Shown here: positions 1-9,737 of the stretch, in pieces | Numbering within the stretch: the stretch's first letter is position 1 | Layout of the letters: every line of letters starts with the position of its first letter | NCBI RefSeq assembly: GCF_900113925.1 | Contig: NZ_FORD01000012.1 | Span: 27,673-91,672 of the forward strand | Reading direction: 5' to 3' | Origin: Nitrosomonas sp. Nm34 | Lineage (GTDB): Bacteria > Pseudomonadota > Gammaproteobacteria > Burkholderiales > Nitrosomonadaceae | Length of the DNA: 64,000 bases | Notes under the pieces: model-generated | Told to the model about the DNA's origin: nothing | The model's database searches: none | Seen by the model: the letters and a program-made list of their open reading frames with translations, nothing else | Made by a program: the position numbers and the translations under genes

Positions 1-108
1 CCATACCTGAAATTTGTAGCTATCAGTTTGGTCGATATTTTTAAGCCGTATGTCGTTATTGTCGGTGGCGGTGTGAGTGAAGGCTACTATAATCAGCTGT
101 CATGCTAA
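1..108 (+). CDS. C-terminal fragment of a probable ROK-family sugar kinase
   Basis: The frame is open from the window edge to a TAA at 106-108 and encodes about 35 residues. The stretch VDIFKPYVVIVGGGVSEGYY resembles the C-terminal region of ROK kinases and glucokinases, where a hydrophobic strand leads to a GGGVS turn. ROK proteins normally run on for some 30 more residues after this turn, so the gene may be truncated or frameshifted here rather than ending naturally. The 137 bases between it and the transketolase hold no further convincing gene. The family call rests on one motif, so confidence is moderate. Confidence 0.4.
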   Translation, partial: PYLKFVAISLVDIFKPYVVIVGGGVSEGYYNQLSC

Positions 109-245
109 GGTCGGACATCTGGCACAGGCTTTAAGGTGTCGCTGCTTGACGTCAGAATATCAAAACTGGAATAGGTATTGACGTGAGCATGATCTGTGTG
201 GTCATGTTAGCCTGAATTGCCACCAAACTTCCACAAGGAGGTCAT

Positions 246-2237
246 GTGAACTCTCTAGATGAACTTTGCATCAATACGCTGCGTTTTCTCGCGGTCGATG
301 CCGTTGAGCGCGCGCATTCAGGTCACCCTGGGCTTCCGTTAGATGCAGCACCCATGGCTTACGTTCTGTGGACACGCTTTCTGCGGCATAACCCAAGAAA
401 TCCTTCATGGTTAAACCGTGATCGCTTCGTATTGTCGGCCGGGCATGGCTGCGCATTACTCTATGCGTTGTTGCATATGACTGGATACGATCTCTCGCTC
501 GATGATCTGAAGCGTTTCAGGCAGTGGGAATCGAAGACGCCGGGACACCCGGAATATGGTAAGACGCCAGGCGTCGAGGCGACAACAGGTCCGCTAGGGC
601 AAGGATTTGCCATGGGAGTAGGCATGGCTCTCGCAGAACGACATTTGAGCAGTTGTTTCAATCGCCCGGGCTTTTCACTGGTCGACCACTATACTTATGC
701 CATTGTATCGGATGGCGACCTGATGGAGGGGATTTCCTCCGAAGCGGCTTCGCTGGCAGGTACCTTAGGTCTGGGCAAACTGGTTTACCTGTACGACAAC
801 AATCATATTTCTATTGAGGGTGACACCGATCTGGCCTTTACTGAGAGTGTTCAGCACCGCTTCGAGGCATATGGCTGGCATGTGCTGCCAGTTGCTAATG
901 GCAACGATATTGATGCCATCGAACACGCGATCCAAATCGCCCGCAGCGAATTGTCTCGGCCTTCACTGCTGTTGATTCGAACCCATATCGGTTATGGGAG
1001 CCCCAAGCAAGATACCGCCAGTGCTCACGGCGAGCCGCTTGGTGAAGAAGCATTGAAGGAAACAAAGAAAAAACTTGGATGGCCCTTGGAGCCGGAATTC
1101 TATATTCCTGAAGAAGTACAAGCGCATTTTCAGGTAGCCCTAACGAAGGGCACTCACTGGGAGAAGGAGTGGAACGAGATGTTCGACGCTTATCAAAAAG
1201 AACATCCGGATCTGGCGGCCACCTTGCGGCGCTTGCTGCATCACGAGCTTCCAGGTGGCTGGGATGATAATCTTCCTTTGTTTTCGACTAAAGACGGCCA
1301 AATGGCTACGCGAGACGCTTCCGGCAAGGTGATGAATGCCCTTGCGGAAAAGTTACCGGTATTGATCGGGGGTTCGGCGGATCTCAGCCCCTCCACGAAG
1401 ACCACGCTAATGGGTTATAGCGACTTTGGCTTTGATCAGTTCTGCGGTCGCAATATCCACTTCGGCGTTCGCGAGCATGCAATGGGTGCGATCGTCAATG
1501 GCATGGCGCTTCATGGCGCAATCCTGCCGTATGGTGCGACGTTTTTGATTTTCTCTGATTATATGCGTCCGCCCATACGTTTGGCTGCGCTGATGCAGAC
1601 GCATTCCCTTTTCATTTTTACGCATGACAGTATAGGCCTTGGTGAGGATGGTCCTACGCATCAACCCGTCGAGCAGTTAGCCAGTCTTCGCGCCATTCCG
1701 GGTCTCGTCGTTATGCGTCCGGCTGATGCCAACGAGACGCGTGTATGCTGGCAAATTGCCGTATCTCATCACGGTCCTGTGGCACTGGTACTAAGCCGTC
1801 AAAAGCTGCCTGTTCTTGATCCAAGCCGCCATCCTATTGTAGCTGGTGTGCCACATGGCGCTTACATTCTTGCGGAAGCACAGGCAGACCGGCCGGATTT
1901 GATCCTGATTGGAACAGGCTCTGAAGTTTCTCTCCTCTTACAAGCGCGTGAAAGGTTGATTAAAAAGAATGTGCAATCACGTGTGGTTTCGATGCCATCC
2001 TGGGAGTTGTTTGATGCACAACAGCGTGACTATCGAGAAAGAATCCTGCTGCCCGGAATACCTAGGCTTGCAGTGGAAGCGGCTGCACCTCTTGGCTGGC
2101 GCAAATATGTCGGTGATGCCGGCGACATCATCTGTATGAATCGATTTGGCGCTTCGGCTCCAGGCGAAACTGTGATGCACGAGCTCGGGTTCAATGTGGA
2201 AAATGTGGTTACACGCGCGATGGCATTATTGTCGTGA
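246..2237 (+). CDS. tkt: transketolase
   Basis: Thiamine-diphosphate enzyme that moves two-carbon ketol units between sugar phosphates in the cytoplasm, serving the pentose phosphate pathway and, in autotrophs, the Calvin-Benson cycle. The 663-residue length is full for the family. Visible landmarks are the N-terminal [10 protein letters not shown] segment with the catalytic His, the thiamine-diphosphate motif around residues 156-186 (SDGDLMEG through YDNN), the GVREHAMG block near residue 410 with the conserved cofactor-activating Glu, and [19 protein letters not shown] in the pyrimidine domain. Translation starts at GTG 246, five bases after a strong AAGGAG (235-240); an overlapping ATG at 244 is out of frame. 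A mobile-element-like repeat lies about 160 bp downstream. No other Calvin-cycle gene is adjacent within the window, so which pathway it mainly serves is not shown by context. Confidence 0.95.
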   Translation: MNSLDELCINTLRFLAVDAVERAHSGHPGLPLDAAPMAYVLWTRFLRHNPRNPSWLNRDRFVLSAGHGCALLYALLHMTGYDLSLDDLKRFRQWESKTPGHPEYGKTPGVEATTGPLGQGFAMGVGMALAERHLSSCFNRPGFSLVDHYTYAIVSDGDLMEGISSEAASLAGTLGLGKLVYLYDNNHISIEGDTDLAFTESVQHRFEAYGWHVLPVANGNDIDAIEHAIQIARSELSRPSLLLIRTHIGYGSPKQDTASAHGEPLGEEALKETKKKLGWPLEPEFYIPEEVQAHFQVALTKGTHWEKEWNEMFDAYQKEHPDLAATLRRLLHHELPGGWDDNLPLFSTKDGQMATRDASGKVMNALAEKLPVLIGGSADLSPSTKTTLMGYSDFGFDQFCGRNIHFGVREHAMGAIVNGMALHGAILPYGATFLIFSDYMRPPIRLAALMQTHSLFIFTHDSIGLGEDGPTHQPVEQLASLRAIPGLVVMRPADANETRVCWQIAVSHHGPVALVLSRQKLPVLDPSRHPIVAGVPHGAYILAEAQADRPDLILIGTGSEVSLLLQARERLIKKNVQSRVVSMPSWELFDAQQRDYRERILLPGIPRLAVEAAAPLGWRKYVGDAGDIICMNRFGASAPGETVMHELGFNVENVVTRAMALLS

Positions 2238-2395
2238 CCTCAAACATTCTCCTGGATATACTCATTTAATTGCCCAAAAGCTACGGCTGTACCACAAAGG
2301 GTGCGTATTAAGGACGCGTACCAAGGGTGCGTGTAAACTGCGCTCACTTTTCGAGATCGAAGACTGTGTTGCTACCTGCCTATGTCATCCTATGT

Positions 2396-2490
2396 CTGAA
2401 TTAACCCTGACGCGAAGGTGAGCCACAGACAGTATCAATCATACGGCAAGAAAAGTCGGAAAAGCCAAGGTTGATTTAGAAATGGAATAA
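2396..2490 (+). repeat. MITE-like element family 1, copy A
   Basis: Dispersed short element with the family core GACGCGAAGGYGAGCC, then the ATACGGCAAG block, and a right end reading GATTTAGAAATGGAATAA. The left terminal repeat is eroded (TGAATTAACCCTGAC). It lies between transketolase and DUF488. The best-preserved copy is at 36227-36333. Confidence 0.7.
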
Positions 2491-2646
2491 CTTCCAGTGC
2501 GTGATGATGATCTACAAATGATGTGCTAGAGTATGCTGTGAACTGCAAGGTGGTAATGTAGAGGTGCTCTATGCAGCTTTGAAAAAATTGACCTGCTTTC
2601 TGATGTGGCAGTTTATAGTCGATTGTTCTTCTTGGGGGATTGAGAA

Positions 2647-2997
2647 ATGATCAAGTTAAAGCGAGTATATGATGTAGCAGACACTACTGATGGGCTTCGC
2701 TTTCTCGTGGAGCGCTTGTGGCCACGTGGTATCAAGAAAACCGACTTGAAAATGGATGAATGGCTGAAGGATATTGGACCCAGCCAAGAACTCCGCCGAT
2801 GGTTTGCTCACGATCCGAAGAAATGGGATGATTTTCGTAAACGATACTTCGCTGAATTAGATTCTAGGTCAGAAATATGGGAACCTCTTGTTACCGCTGC
2901 TCAGCATGGAACAGTCACCTTGATCTACAGTTCGCGCGAGCCCGCTTACAATAATGCTGTTGCACTGAAGGAGTATCTCGAAGAAAAGATAAAATGA
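2647..2997 (+). CDS. DUF488 (YeaO-like) family protein
   Basis: This 116-residue protein of unknown biochemical role belongs to the DUF488 family. The family signature is clear: KRVYDV near the N-terminus, FLVERLWPRGIKK at residues 20-32, the WFAHDPKKWDDFRKRY stretch, and the C-terminal TLIYSSRE motif followed by NNAVALKEYL. It is full length for the YeaO type. ATG 2647 follows GGGGGATTGAGAA, a usable ribosome-binding site. It stands alone, with a mobile-element-like repeat upstream and an eroded Hsp70 relic downstream, so context suggests no function. Confidence 0.85.
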   Translation: MIKLKRVYDVADTTDGLRFLVERLWPRGIKKTDLKMDEWLKDIGPSQELRRWFAHDPKKWDDFRKRYFAELDSRSEIWEPLVTAAQHGTVTLIYSSREPAYNNAVALKEYLEEKIK

Positions 2998-3246
2998 AGA
3001 TTTTATGCGGTATGCTGATAACAGTATCGCTTAAACAAATCGATAGAAAAGGCACGCATTTAATTGCTTATCATGATTTTGTCTTTCAATCTGACAATTC
3101 TAATTATCATTAATTGGCATTATTATCGCTGAGAGGCATTGTGTCATGAGTGTTATAAGCACTTCACAATGTGGTTGGATGAAGTATGATGTGGTTATAG
3201 CGCATCTCTTCTCTATTACTGAGTTGAATTAGATACGAAGAAGATA

Positions 3247-3663
3247 TCATTCGGCAACGGTAGTCGTGTGTGCAGGGGGGATCCCGTTATCATTCCCAGC
3301 GCTGAAAGTATCAGCGCTGGGCGGCAAGATATTTCTAAGTTATATAGCGCTGACCAGCGACACACAAATTCTGGTGAATGAACCGTTAGAAAAGCGGTTG
3401 TGAGGGTGCCTGTTTATGGTGCAGCGATTCGGGCCGGCTTCACCTTGCCGTATTATCTGTACTATCTGCAGGTTCGCCTTCGCGTCATTTTTGATTTAGA
3501 AATCGAATAATACCCCATACTGGTGAATAAAATGGAAATGTTTACCGCGGCGGCTGATATGCAGACTAGTGTCACTATGCACGTCTTTCAGGCAGATTGC
3601 CCGATGGCATTGAATAAAGTGATAGGTGCCGAATATCAGGGGAAACAATTAGATTTTAAATGA
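3247..3663 (+). pseudogene. relic of an Hsp70 (DnaK-like) gene, interrupted by a repeat
   Basis: A single frame (with stops) carries three recognisable Hsp70 pieces in the right order. GDPVIIPSAES near 3276-3308 matches the N-terminal GGxPVVIPNAEG region. VYGAAIRAG near 3414-3440 matches the end of the ATPase domain (AYGAAIQAG). ILVNKMEMFTAAADMQTSV (about 3516-3575) matches the start of the substrate-binding domain (IPTKKxEIFTTAADNQTSV). Large parts are deleted, and a family 1 repeat (3432-3510) sits exactly between the second and third pieces. The last frame ends at TGA 3661-3663. This is recognition by eye; an alignment would settle it. Confidence 0.55.
3432..3510 (-). repeat. MITE-like element family 1, copy B (inside the Hsp70 relic)
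   Basis: Reverse-oriented relative to the copy at 36227. It contains GGCTTCACCTTGCCGTATTAT and TTCGCCTTCGCGTCATTTTTGATTTAGAAATCGAATAA. The outer end towards 3432 lacks the terminal repeat, so it is truncated on that side. The Hsp70-like frame continues on both sides of it. Confidence 0.7.
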
Positions 3664-3797
3664 TCGATACAACTATCGGTAGAGAGCATTCGCGCAGTGA
3701 AATAATATGCTATTCATTTATAATTCTGTTGTCATGCCTTATTCAGGCTGATCTAATTGGGATGGCATTATTTTTAATCTAATTCCTTTATAAAACA

Positions 3798-6203
3798 ATG
3801 GCAACTATTCTTCCTCTGGAACCGCAACGGTTATATTTATCCTGTGACCTCGATCAGTTCACATTTCAGACTACGGCAGAGGTAACCGATCTGACGGAAA
3901 TTATTGGTCAGGCTCGTGCAATGGATGCAGTGCGCTTTGGCTCTGGCATTCGCCGCGAAGGATACAATCTTTTTGTGCTGGGCCCATCCGGGATGGGCAA
4001 GCATAGCTTAGTCCAGCAATTACTTGAATCAAAAGCAAGCAAGGAGCCTGAACCGCCAGATTGGTGCTATCTGAATAACTTTGCCCAACCACACAAGCCC
4101 AGAGTACTTAAGCTTCCTTCCGGCAGAGGAGAGGAACTGCGGCAACACATGGAGCGATTGGTGGATTATTTACGCAGCGCCATCCCGGCGCAGTTTGAGA
4201 GCGAAGAATACCGCAACAGGGTGAGCGCAATTCAGCAAGAATTTAATGAACTGCAGGAACGGGAGATAAGAGAATTAGGAGAAGAAGCTGAGAAGAAAGA
4301 GATCGTTTTGCTACGTACACCAGAAGGATTTGCGCTGGCGCCGAGCCGTAATCGGGAAGTGATTCCGCCAGAAGAATACGACAAGCTGCCTCAGGAGGAA
4401 AAAGATCGGATAGAAGCCGCCATTATTGAATTGCAAGCGCATCTGGAAAAAATTCTAAGCCATCTGCCCCAGCGTCGTCGCGAGCGTAGTGAACGCATCA
4501 AGCAGCTAAATCGCGATATCATGCTCTCTATCGTCGAGCATATGATTAACGAGTTGCGCGCGATCTATACAGATTTACCTGACGTGCTCGACTTTCTGGA
4601 TGAGGTGCAGCAGGATATGGTAATGCATGTGGATGATTTCCGCAAACCCGAAGAATCCGTCAACATTTCCGGCATGACGGTGATCACTCACCAGACATTT
4701 AATAATTATCAGGTCAATGTGCTCGCCTCCAATCATAAAAAACCTGGTGCGCCGATCATCAGTGAGGATAATCCGACCTATAGCAATTTGCTTGGGCGAG
4801 TGGAGCATGTCTCCCAGTTTGGTGCGCTGGTGACCAATTTTACGCTGATTAAACCGGGAGCATTGCATCGTGCTAATGGAGGCTATTTGTTGCTGGATGT
4901 ACGCAAAGTGCTGATGCAGCCATTTGCCTGGGAAGGGTTAAAACGGGCGTTACAGTCGCGCAAAATTCATATTGAATCACTGGGACAGTTATACAGCCTC
5001 GTCAGCACCGTATCGCTCGAGCCAGAGCCGGTTCCATTGGACGTGAAAGTTGTTTTATTTGGTGATCGTTTATTCTATTACTTGTTACAGCGATACGATC
5101 CTGAGTTCAAGGAGCTGTTCAAGGTAGCAGCCGATTTCGAAGAGACGATCGAACGGAATGCCGAATCCCATATGCTTTACGCACAATTGATTTCTACGCT
5201 GACGCGCAAAGAGAAGTTATTGCCTTACGATCGCTATGCAGTCGCCAGAGTGATCGAACATAGTGCTCGCCTAGTGGGCGATTCGGAGAAGCTCTCCATG
5301 CATATGCGCAGCATTGTCGATTTATTGCATGAGGCAGATTATTGGGCGCGTGAAGCAGGCCATGAGGTGGTGCAGTCCAATGATGTTCAGCAGGCCATTG
5401 ATTCCCAGATTCACCGTCAGGATAGGGTGAGAGACCGGCTATACGAGGCAATTCTGCGTGAGACTTTGATGATCGATACCCAAGGGACGGTGACAGGACA
5501 GGTCAATGGTCTTTCGGTGATCGAGCTGGGCGGATTTGCCTTTGCACAGCCGACCAGAATCACCGCCACGACCCGATTTGGCAAAGGGGATTTGATCAAT
5601 ATCGAGCGTGAAGTTAAGCTCTCAGGGGCGATTCACTCTAAAGGCGTGTTGATTCTTTCTTCCTTTCTTGCTGCACGTTATGCAAAAAATCAACCACTGG
5701 CGCTGTCCGCCAGCCTCGCGTTTGAACAATCTTATGGCATGGTGGAGGGGGATAGCGCTTCATTAGCCGAATTGTGCGCATTGCTTTCCAATTTGGCGAA
5801 TATCCCGATCGATCAATCGTTGGCGATAACCGGTTCAGTTAATCAGCTCGGTCAAGCACAAGCAATTGGCGCCGTCAACGAAAAAATTGAAGGATTTTTT
5901 GATATCTGTGCTGCACGTGGCTTAACTGGCAAACAGGGTGTATTAATTCCCGCTGCCAATGTCCAGCACTTGATGTTGCGTCAGAATGTGATCGAGGCCG
6001 CAACCGCGGGTAAATTTCATATCTATGACGTAGAAAATGTCGACCAAGCCATTACACTGCTGACTGGCGTATCAGCAGGCGAAGCTGATGCTAACGGAAT
6101 CTATCCTCAAGGCAGTATTAATCACCAGGTAGCAGCACGACTCGCAGAACTTACCGCGATCGGTAAGTCGTATGTGCAGGTGCAACAGCAGGGTAAAAAT
6201 TAG
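3798..6203 (+). CDS. Lon-like ATP-dependent protease (AAA_32/Lon_C type)
   Basis: Putative AAA+ serine protease of the YcbZ/LonH-like class, 801 residues, cytoplasmic. Residues 62-70 (GPSGMGKHS) are a P-loop close to the Walker A consensus. A long charged helical region (about 100-260) follows, then the second AAA half. The proteolytic domain fills the last 250 residues. Catalytic Ser is Ser653 in GDSASLAEL, equivalent to the Ser of GPSAG in Lon, and the Lys partner is Lys696 in NEKIEG, so the Ser-Lys dyad is intact. ATG 3798 has no clear Shine-Dalgarno; the upstream run is TTTATAAAACA. Substrates are unknown. An eroded Hsp70 relic sits immediately upstream, suggesting a former chaperone-protease pair. 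Family call is firm; the exact subfamily is inferred. Confidence 0.88.
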   Translation: MATILPLEPQRLYLSCDLDQFTFQTTAEVTDLTEIIGQARAMDAVRFGSGIRREGYNLFVLGPSGMGKHSLVQQLLESKASKEPEPPDWCYLNNFAQPHKPRVLKLPSGRGEELRQHMERLVDYLRSAIPAQFESEEYRNRVSAIQQEFNELQEREIRELGEEAEKKEIVLLRTPEGFALAPSRNREVIPPEEYDKLPQEEKDRIEAAIIELQAHLEKILSHLPQRRRERSERIKQLNRDIMLSIVEHMINELRAIYTDLPDVLDFLDEVQQDMVMHVDDFRKPEESVNISGMTVITHQTFNNYQVNVLASNHKKPGAPIISEDNPTYSNLLGRVEHVSQFGALVTNFTLIKPGALHRANGGYLLLDVRKVLMQPFAWEGLKRALQSRKIHIESLGQLYSLVSTVSLEPEPVPLDVKVVLFGDRLFYYLLQRYDPEFKELFKVAADFEETIERNAESHMLYAQLISTLTRKEKLLPYDRYAVARVIEHSARLVGDSEKLSMHMRSIVDLLHEADYWAREAGHEVVQSNDVQQAIDSQIHRQDRVRDRLYEAILRETLMIDTQGTVTGQVNGLSVIELGGFAFAQPTRITATTRFGKGDLINIEREVKLSGAIHSKGVLILSSFLAARYAKNQPLALSASLAFEQSYGMVEGDSASLAELCALLSNLANIPIDQSLAITGSVNQLGQAQAIGAVNEKIEGFFDICAARGLTGKQGVLIPAANVQHLMLRQNVIEAATAGKFHIYDVENVDQAITLLTGVSAGEADANGIYPQGSINHQVAARLAELTAIGKSYVQVQQQGKN

Positions 6204-6289
6204 AAAAGATCAACTTGATTTCGATTGCTTTATTAAATTGGAATGTTTAGTTTCTGATACTTTTCAGGCACTCAAGATCCAGGATTTCT

Positions 6290-7486
6290 ATGTTTCCAAT
6301 TGAGTGCTCTTGCTGCGGTTATGCTGTATCTATCGAAAATATCAGCCAGGATCAGAAATCCGACAAGACTCGCGGTTTTTGTCCACATTGTAAAAAATGG
6401 TTTCCTATTTTGCTCCCATCAATTCGCAAGAAATTGATTTATCTGGATCAGTGGTTTTTTTCGGCTGTGTGTATTGAAGCTGATAAGCCCGAGTCTCAAC
6501 ATGCACTGCGTCTTTTTTCTAAGCTTCAAAAATTAAAAAAACAACAGAAGATTTTTGTAGTTACTTCTGAGATTCATAGTCGCGAAACATCTGCTATCCC
6601 TGAGAAATATGTTGAAAATAGAGAAAAACTCTGGCAATTACAGAATGATCTGGCTAATGGATTCATTTCACATAATTCAGAAGAAGTATTTGTCGCTCAG
6701 TGGAGAAGAATACTTACCAGTCAGGCGAGCCACGATTCTTTTCCTACTGCCGACATCGGGCTTGTGAATCCTCATCAATTAGAGATAGGCGTGAGGATTC
6801 AGCTTACAAACCACTGGCGATTAAAGTTACATCGGGATAATGCACGTCCACCTGACATAGTTAATCAAGAGATTCGAGCAGTCTTACAAAGACAATTGGA
6901 GAATATGTCAAATTGTAGAGATGTTTTCGAATGCTTGAGTTATGTTCGCGCCCATTGGAGCAAGGATATTCGACAAGGGATTGCATCGTGGCGGCAGCAG
7001 CGTAACCTACATCTTCTGATGGAGCATATCGTCAATCAGCTAGAAGCAGGGCGAATTCCTGCTATCCCTGCACGGGAAAAACTTGCACCATTTTATCGAA
7101 TTGTTCACGAAGTAGTTCAGGGGCTGGATGAGGAATCCACACTTAAGCGATGGTTGGAATTATTAGAAAACAATTCGGCCAACAACTTGTGCGCCTATAT
7201 CAGGATTAGGAGTGCTCTCGAAGCAGCGTTGCTTTGGAAATGTCACATAAGCGGAGTTCTCATCAATAATCAAAGAAAATTCCATGCTAAATATGGCCTT
7301 TCTCGTCAAAATGATATCGATCATATTTCAACATTTGTTCCCTACGTTGATGCTTTAATTACCGACGAAGATACGCATAATTTTTGTAAACTTGAAGTGG
7401 TCGCTAATGAACTGAAGCAATTCCCATGTAAAATCTTTTCTATGGAAAATTACAGCGACTTCGATACATGGCTTGATAACTGCTAA
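6290..7486 (+). CDS. zinc-ribbon protein with PIN-like features, unknown function
   Basis: A 398-residue protein I do not recognise as a named family. The N-terminus holds a CxxC...CxxC zinc ribbon (Cys6/Cys9 and Cys31/Cys34). Immediately after comes KLIYLDQWFF (Asp53), like the first acidic strand of PIN-domain nucleases. The C-terminal third contains TFVPYVDALITDED (Asp354, Asp359, Asp361), like the later acidic cluster of PIN-like folds. The middle is a long helical, Trp- and Arg-rich stretch. A metal-dependent nuclease is therefore an inference from motif spacing, not a demonstrated activity. ATG 6290 follows CCAGGATTTCT. The gene begins 86 bp after the Lon-like protease, possibly in one transcript. 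PIN-like nucleases often act in RNA decay or defence, but nothing nearby confirms either. Confidence 0.6.
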   Translation: MFPIECSCCGYAVSIENISQDQKSDKTRGFCPHCKKWFPILLPSIRKKLIYLDQWFFSAVCIEADKPESQHALRLFSKLQKLKKQQKIFVVTSEIHSRETSAIPEKYVENREKLWQLQNDLANGFISHNSEEVFVAQWRRILTSQASHDSFPTADIGLVNPHQLEIGVRIQLTNHWRLKLHRDNARPPDIVNQEIRAVLQRQLENMSNCRDVFECLSYVRAHWSKDIRQGIASWRQQRNLHLLMEHIVNQLEAGRIPAIPAREKLAPFYRIVHEVVQGLDEESTLKRWLELLENNSANNLCAYIRIRSALEAALLWKCHISGVLINNQRKFHAKYGLSRQNDIDHISTFVPYVDALITDEDTHNFCKLEVVANELKQFPCKIFSMENYSDFDTWLDNC

Positions 7487-7490
7487 CCAA

Positions 7491-7558
7491 TCTCACAAGC
7501 TTAGAGCGTAACTGGTTTTTTTCCTTATGTATGTAGCCATCTCTCCAAACTTGTGAGA
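7491..7558. terminator. inverted repeat between convergent genes
   Basis: Arms TCTCACAAG (7491-7499) and CTTGTGAGA (7550-7558) are perfect complements separated by 50 bases containing a T run. The position between the convergent ends of the zinc-ribbon gene and the first GH114 gene suits a bidirectional terminator, although the loop is long. Confidence 0.3.
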
Positions 7559-7577
7559 AGTTATTCAGTATTCATCT

Positions 7578-8693
7578 TCAAAAACAACTAAATCGTTGAC
7601 TATCATCTAAATCTTTTGACAGAATCAAGGTGCTGAATTGTGCACCCTTAGAAGAATCACAAAGCGCCTGACGCTCAACTGGATTATCTAAATAGCTTTG
7701 TTGATATTCTGCATTGAATACAGGTTTGCCGTTTGCAATAAAGCCGGTTAGCATATTACATTCATGGAACTCATGACATTGTTCATTAACACTAAAGTCA
7801 AAATAATTAATTAAATCAGGGGTTTGTTCCATATCATTTTTAAGCCCAACCGACAATCCTCTTTTATGTGCTTCATTGGCAATAAACTTATTAAATGCCA
7901 GCTGATCCCTGGCGCTTATATCAAAGCCGGAATTATTGGCATACGCATCCATATTATCTGGTTCCACGCCATCACACCCTTTTAGCAGAGCCAAGTTAAG
8001 ACGTGAGATCATGATCTCCGCTACATTGTGTGAACGAATATCAAGCCACCGCTCATCCGGCTTATCGACTAAAGTATTGCCCAATTCAGCAGCTTTGAAT
8101 TTATCTTTATCTTCTCTAGAATCTTCAAAGCTACCTGCCGAGAAATAACAGATGACCTTCTTGCCAGAAGCTTTGAGTGTATTAATCAAGGATGGGGAAG
8201 AATTAAATAGATCAATATCATAAAGTTTAACCGGGTGATTTGTATTGACTTCACCTTTCAGCTGCCATTGCCAGGTGGTTGCAACAGGAGGTTTGTACCA
8301 ATCACCGGTAACAGGTGGTGCATCAGGATCAAGTAAGGGTGCTTTAGAAAGAATAAATAATTCAATATTGGAGAAATCGCTGCTATTTGTATCATTATGT
8401 GCTTTTACCGCAACAATGAAAGCCGCGCCATCCCATAATTCGATTGAACCGGATGTGGTGTTACCCATGTCAACACTTTTAATGCTTTCGGGTCCGGTAA
8501 AAGGAAAAGGCGCATAAAATAACTGATAACCACTGGCATTTGGAACTGAAGACCATGTAACGGATACCTTGGTGCCATCTTGCGTCACTAAAATAGCAGG
8601 TGGCTTTAGTTCATCCGCTAAGGCAAGGCTGCTATTAATTAATAGAAGAAAAAGCATCAATACGATTTGCATGACATTATTATTTGTGCGCAT
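7578..8693 (-). CDS. secreted Fn3-GH114 (endo-alpha-1,4-polygalactosaminidase-like) protein A
   Basis: A 371-residue exported protein. A signal peptide (about residues 1-26, ending SSLALA) is followed by a fibronectin type III-like domain (about 30-115, with VSVTWSSVPNASGYQLFY) and a GH114/TM1410-type TIM barrel. Barrel landmarks are WQWQL, KKVICYFSAGSFE, RWLDIRS, LLKGCDGVEPDNMDAY with the EPD signature, and the C-terminal FNAEYQQSY. GH114 enzymes cleave galactosamine-rich exopolysaccharide, so a role in matrix or surface-polymer processing is likely. Start at ATG 8693; an in-frame ATG seven codons later would also leave a signal peptide. A close paralog lies at 12683-13828 on the same strand, and decayed insertion sequences separate the two, pointing to an old local duplication. 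Confidence 0.82.
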   Translation of the reverse strand: MRTNNNVMQIVLMLFLLLINSSLALADELKPPAILVTQDGTKVSVTWSSVPNASGYQLFYAPFPFTGPESIKSVDMGNTTSGSIELWDGAAFIVAVKAHNDTNSSDFSNIELFILSKAPLLDPDAPPVTGDWYKPPVATTWQWQLKGEVNTNHPVKLYDIDLFNSSPSLINTLKASGKKVICYFSAGSFEDSREDKDKFKAAELGNTLVDKPDERWLDIRSHNVAEIMISRLNLALLKGCDGVEPDNMDAYANNSGFDISARDQLAFNKFIANEAHKRGLSVGLKNDMEQTPDLINYFDFSVNEQCHEFHECNMLTGFIANGKPVFNAEYQQSYLDNPVERQALCDSSKGAQFSTLILSKDLDDSQRFSCF

Positions 8694-8833
8694 AGTCTAA
8701 TTAAATGCAAGAGTAAATAAACAATAAAATGATTGATTGGGATTCAATCTCATAAATGTCACTAAAGGCAAATCAGAAGCAATAAATCAAACTTGCCTAA
8801 CTTTATTACGTAATTAATACTAAGAGATAAAAA

Positions 8834-9260
8834 ATAGGGAGACAATAATACAATTGCATACAATTTTATTGCTCGATGATTGTCCCTATATGACTTCAGC
8901 ACATTGTGGGGCTAAACAACTAGAAGCATAGGTGTCACACAAAAGCTTCGGGCACAAAAATGGTGACAATAATCCGTAAAATTTCTGATGCTCACAAGAG
9001 CCTACAGCGGCGCCGCGATAGCCTGCGTCACCAAAGAAGGTGCTAATACGTGGAGTCTTTTCAACTGTTGCGTGCAGCACAGAATGAGCGACCTTGGCGT
9101 CATGAATATTCTGGTATAAATAACCACCTGGATCAGATGGCCTAACGTATGAACCATAATATGTGTTTTCTACCCATAGTTTCCTTACTCTCGTCAAAGC
9201 TACGGAAATCGCTGCATGACACAATCTTGAAATTTTATTAATCTATCGGTCTCAAACCAA
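8834..9260 (-). pseudogene. IS5-family transposase remnant
   Basis: Two overlapping frames together give the C-terminal DDE core of an IS5-type transposase. One reads KTHIMVHTLGHLIQVVIY (family KxHIxVDTLGxLLxVVVH) and the next reads NIHDAKVAHSVL, then RISTFFGDAGYRGAAV (family NIHDTKxG... and FGDAGYRG). A frameshift joins them, a stop precedes the first, and the N-terminal half is missing. A near-palindrome at 8834-8889 (ATAGGGA-GACAAT against ATTGTCCCTAT) at the 3' side may be an element end or a terminator. Confidence 0.55.
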
Positions 9261-9737
9261 GCGGTGAGTTCTTTGCCGTTTTTTTTGATGGATTTTATTA
9301 GCCTCGTACAAGGCAGCTTTTCACACCTCTCTTGAGTTGCAGTGCCAATAATAATCATAAACAATTTTTCACGCGGATAATCTTTTAGCTGCATATGCAA
9401 TTTGGCCGGGTTTTACTGATATGGAGAACCGCACCAACGATAGCATATGTGCTGTGGATCGGCTTTTTCACGCTTGTATCTTTGCGCTCAAAATGGTGGG
9501 CAACTAGCGTCATTCTTTGCATTCTTCGTTTAATAAATCACTTTGATATATCAGATTCATAAAATGGTTGTAAGCTATAACGCTAAATATTTGATAAATA
9601 ATCTAATTATTTCAAGATCTCTACTAAGAATCGGCCGATACAGTTAGGGTCAAAGCAACGTTCTATTTATTCTGCTCCAACCCCAAATTCCCTGCATTAA
9701 TAAGAGAGGAGAAGACTTCGCTCTCTAATATGTGCTA
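9261..9737. other. intergenic, no supported gene
   Basis: A 66-codon open frame on the minus strand (9200-9400) has no recognisable motif and overlaps the IS5 remnant in another frame. Probably decayed mobile-element sequence. No promoter or terminator is convincing. Confidence 0.3.

Noticed and set aside
2194..2421. 75-codon frame overlapping the end of transketolase
   Set aside because: It overlaps the 3' end of transketolase, runs into a family 1 repeat and shows no domain or ribosome-binding site.
9200..9400. 66-codon minus-strand frame beside the IS5 remnant
   Set aside because: No motif, no ribosome-binding site, overlaps the decayed transposase; not supported as a gene.
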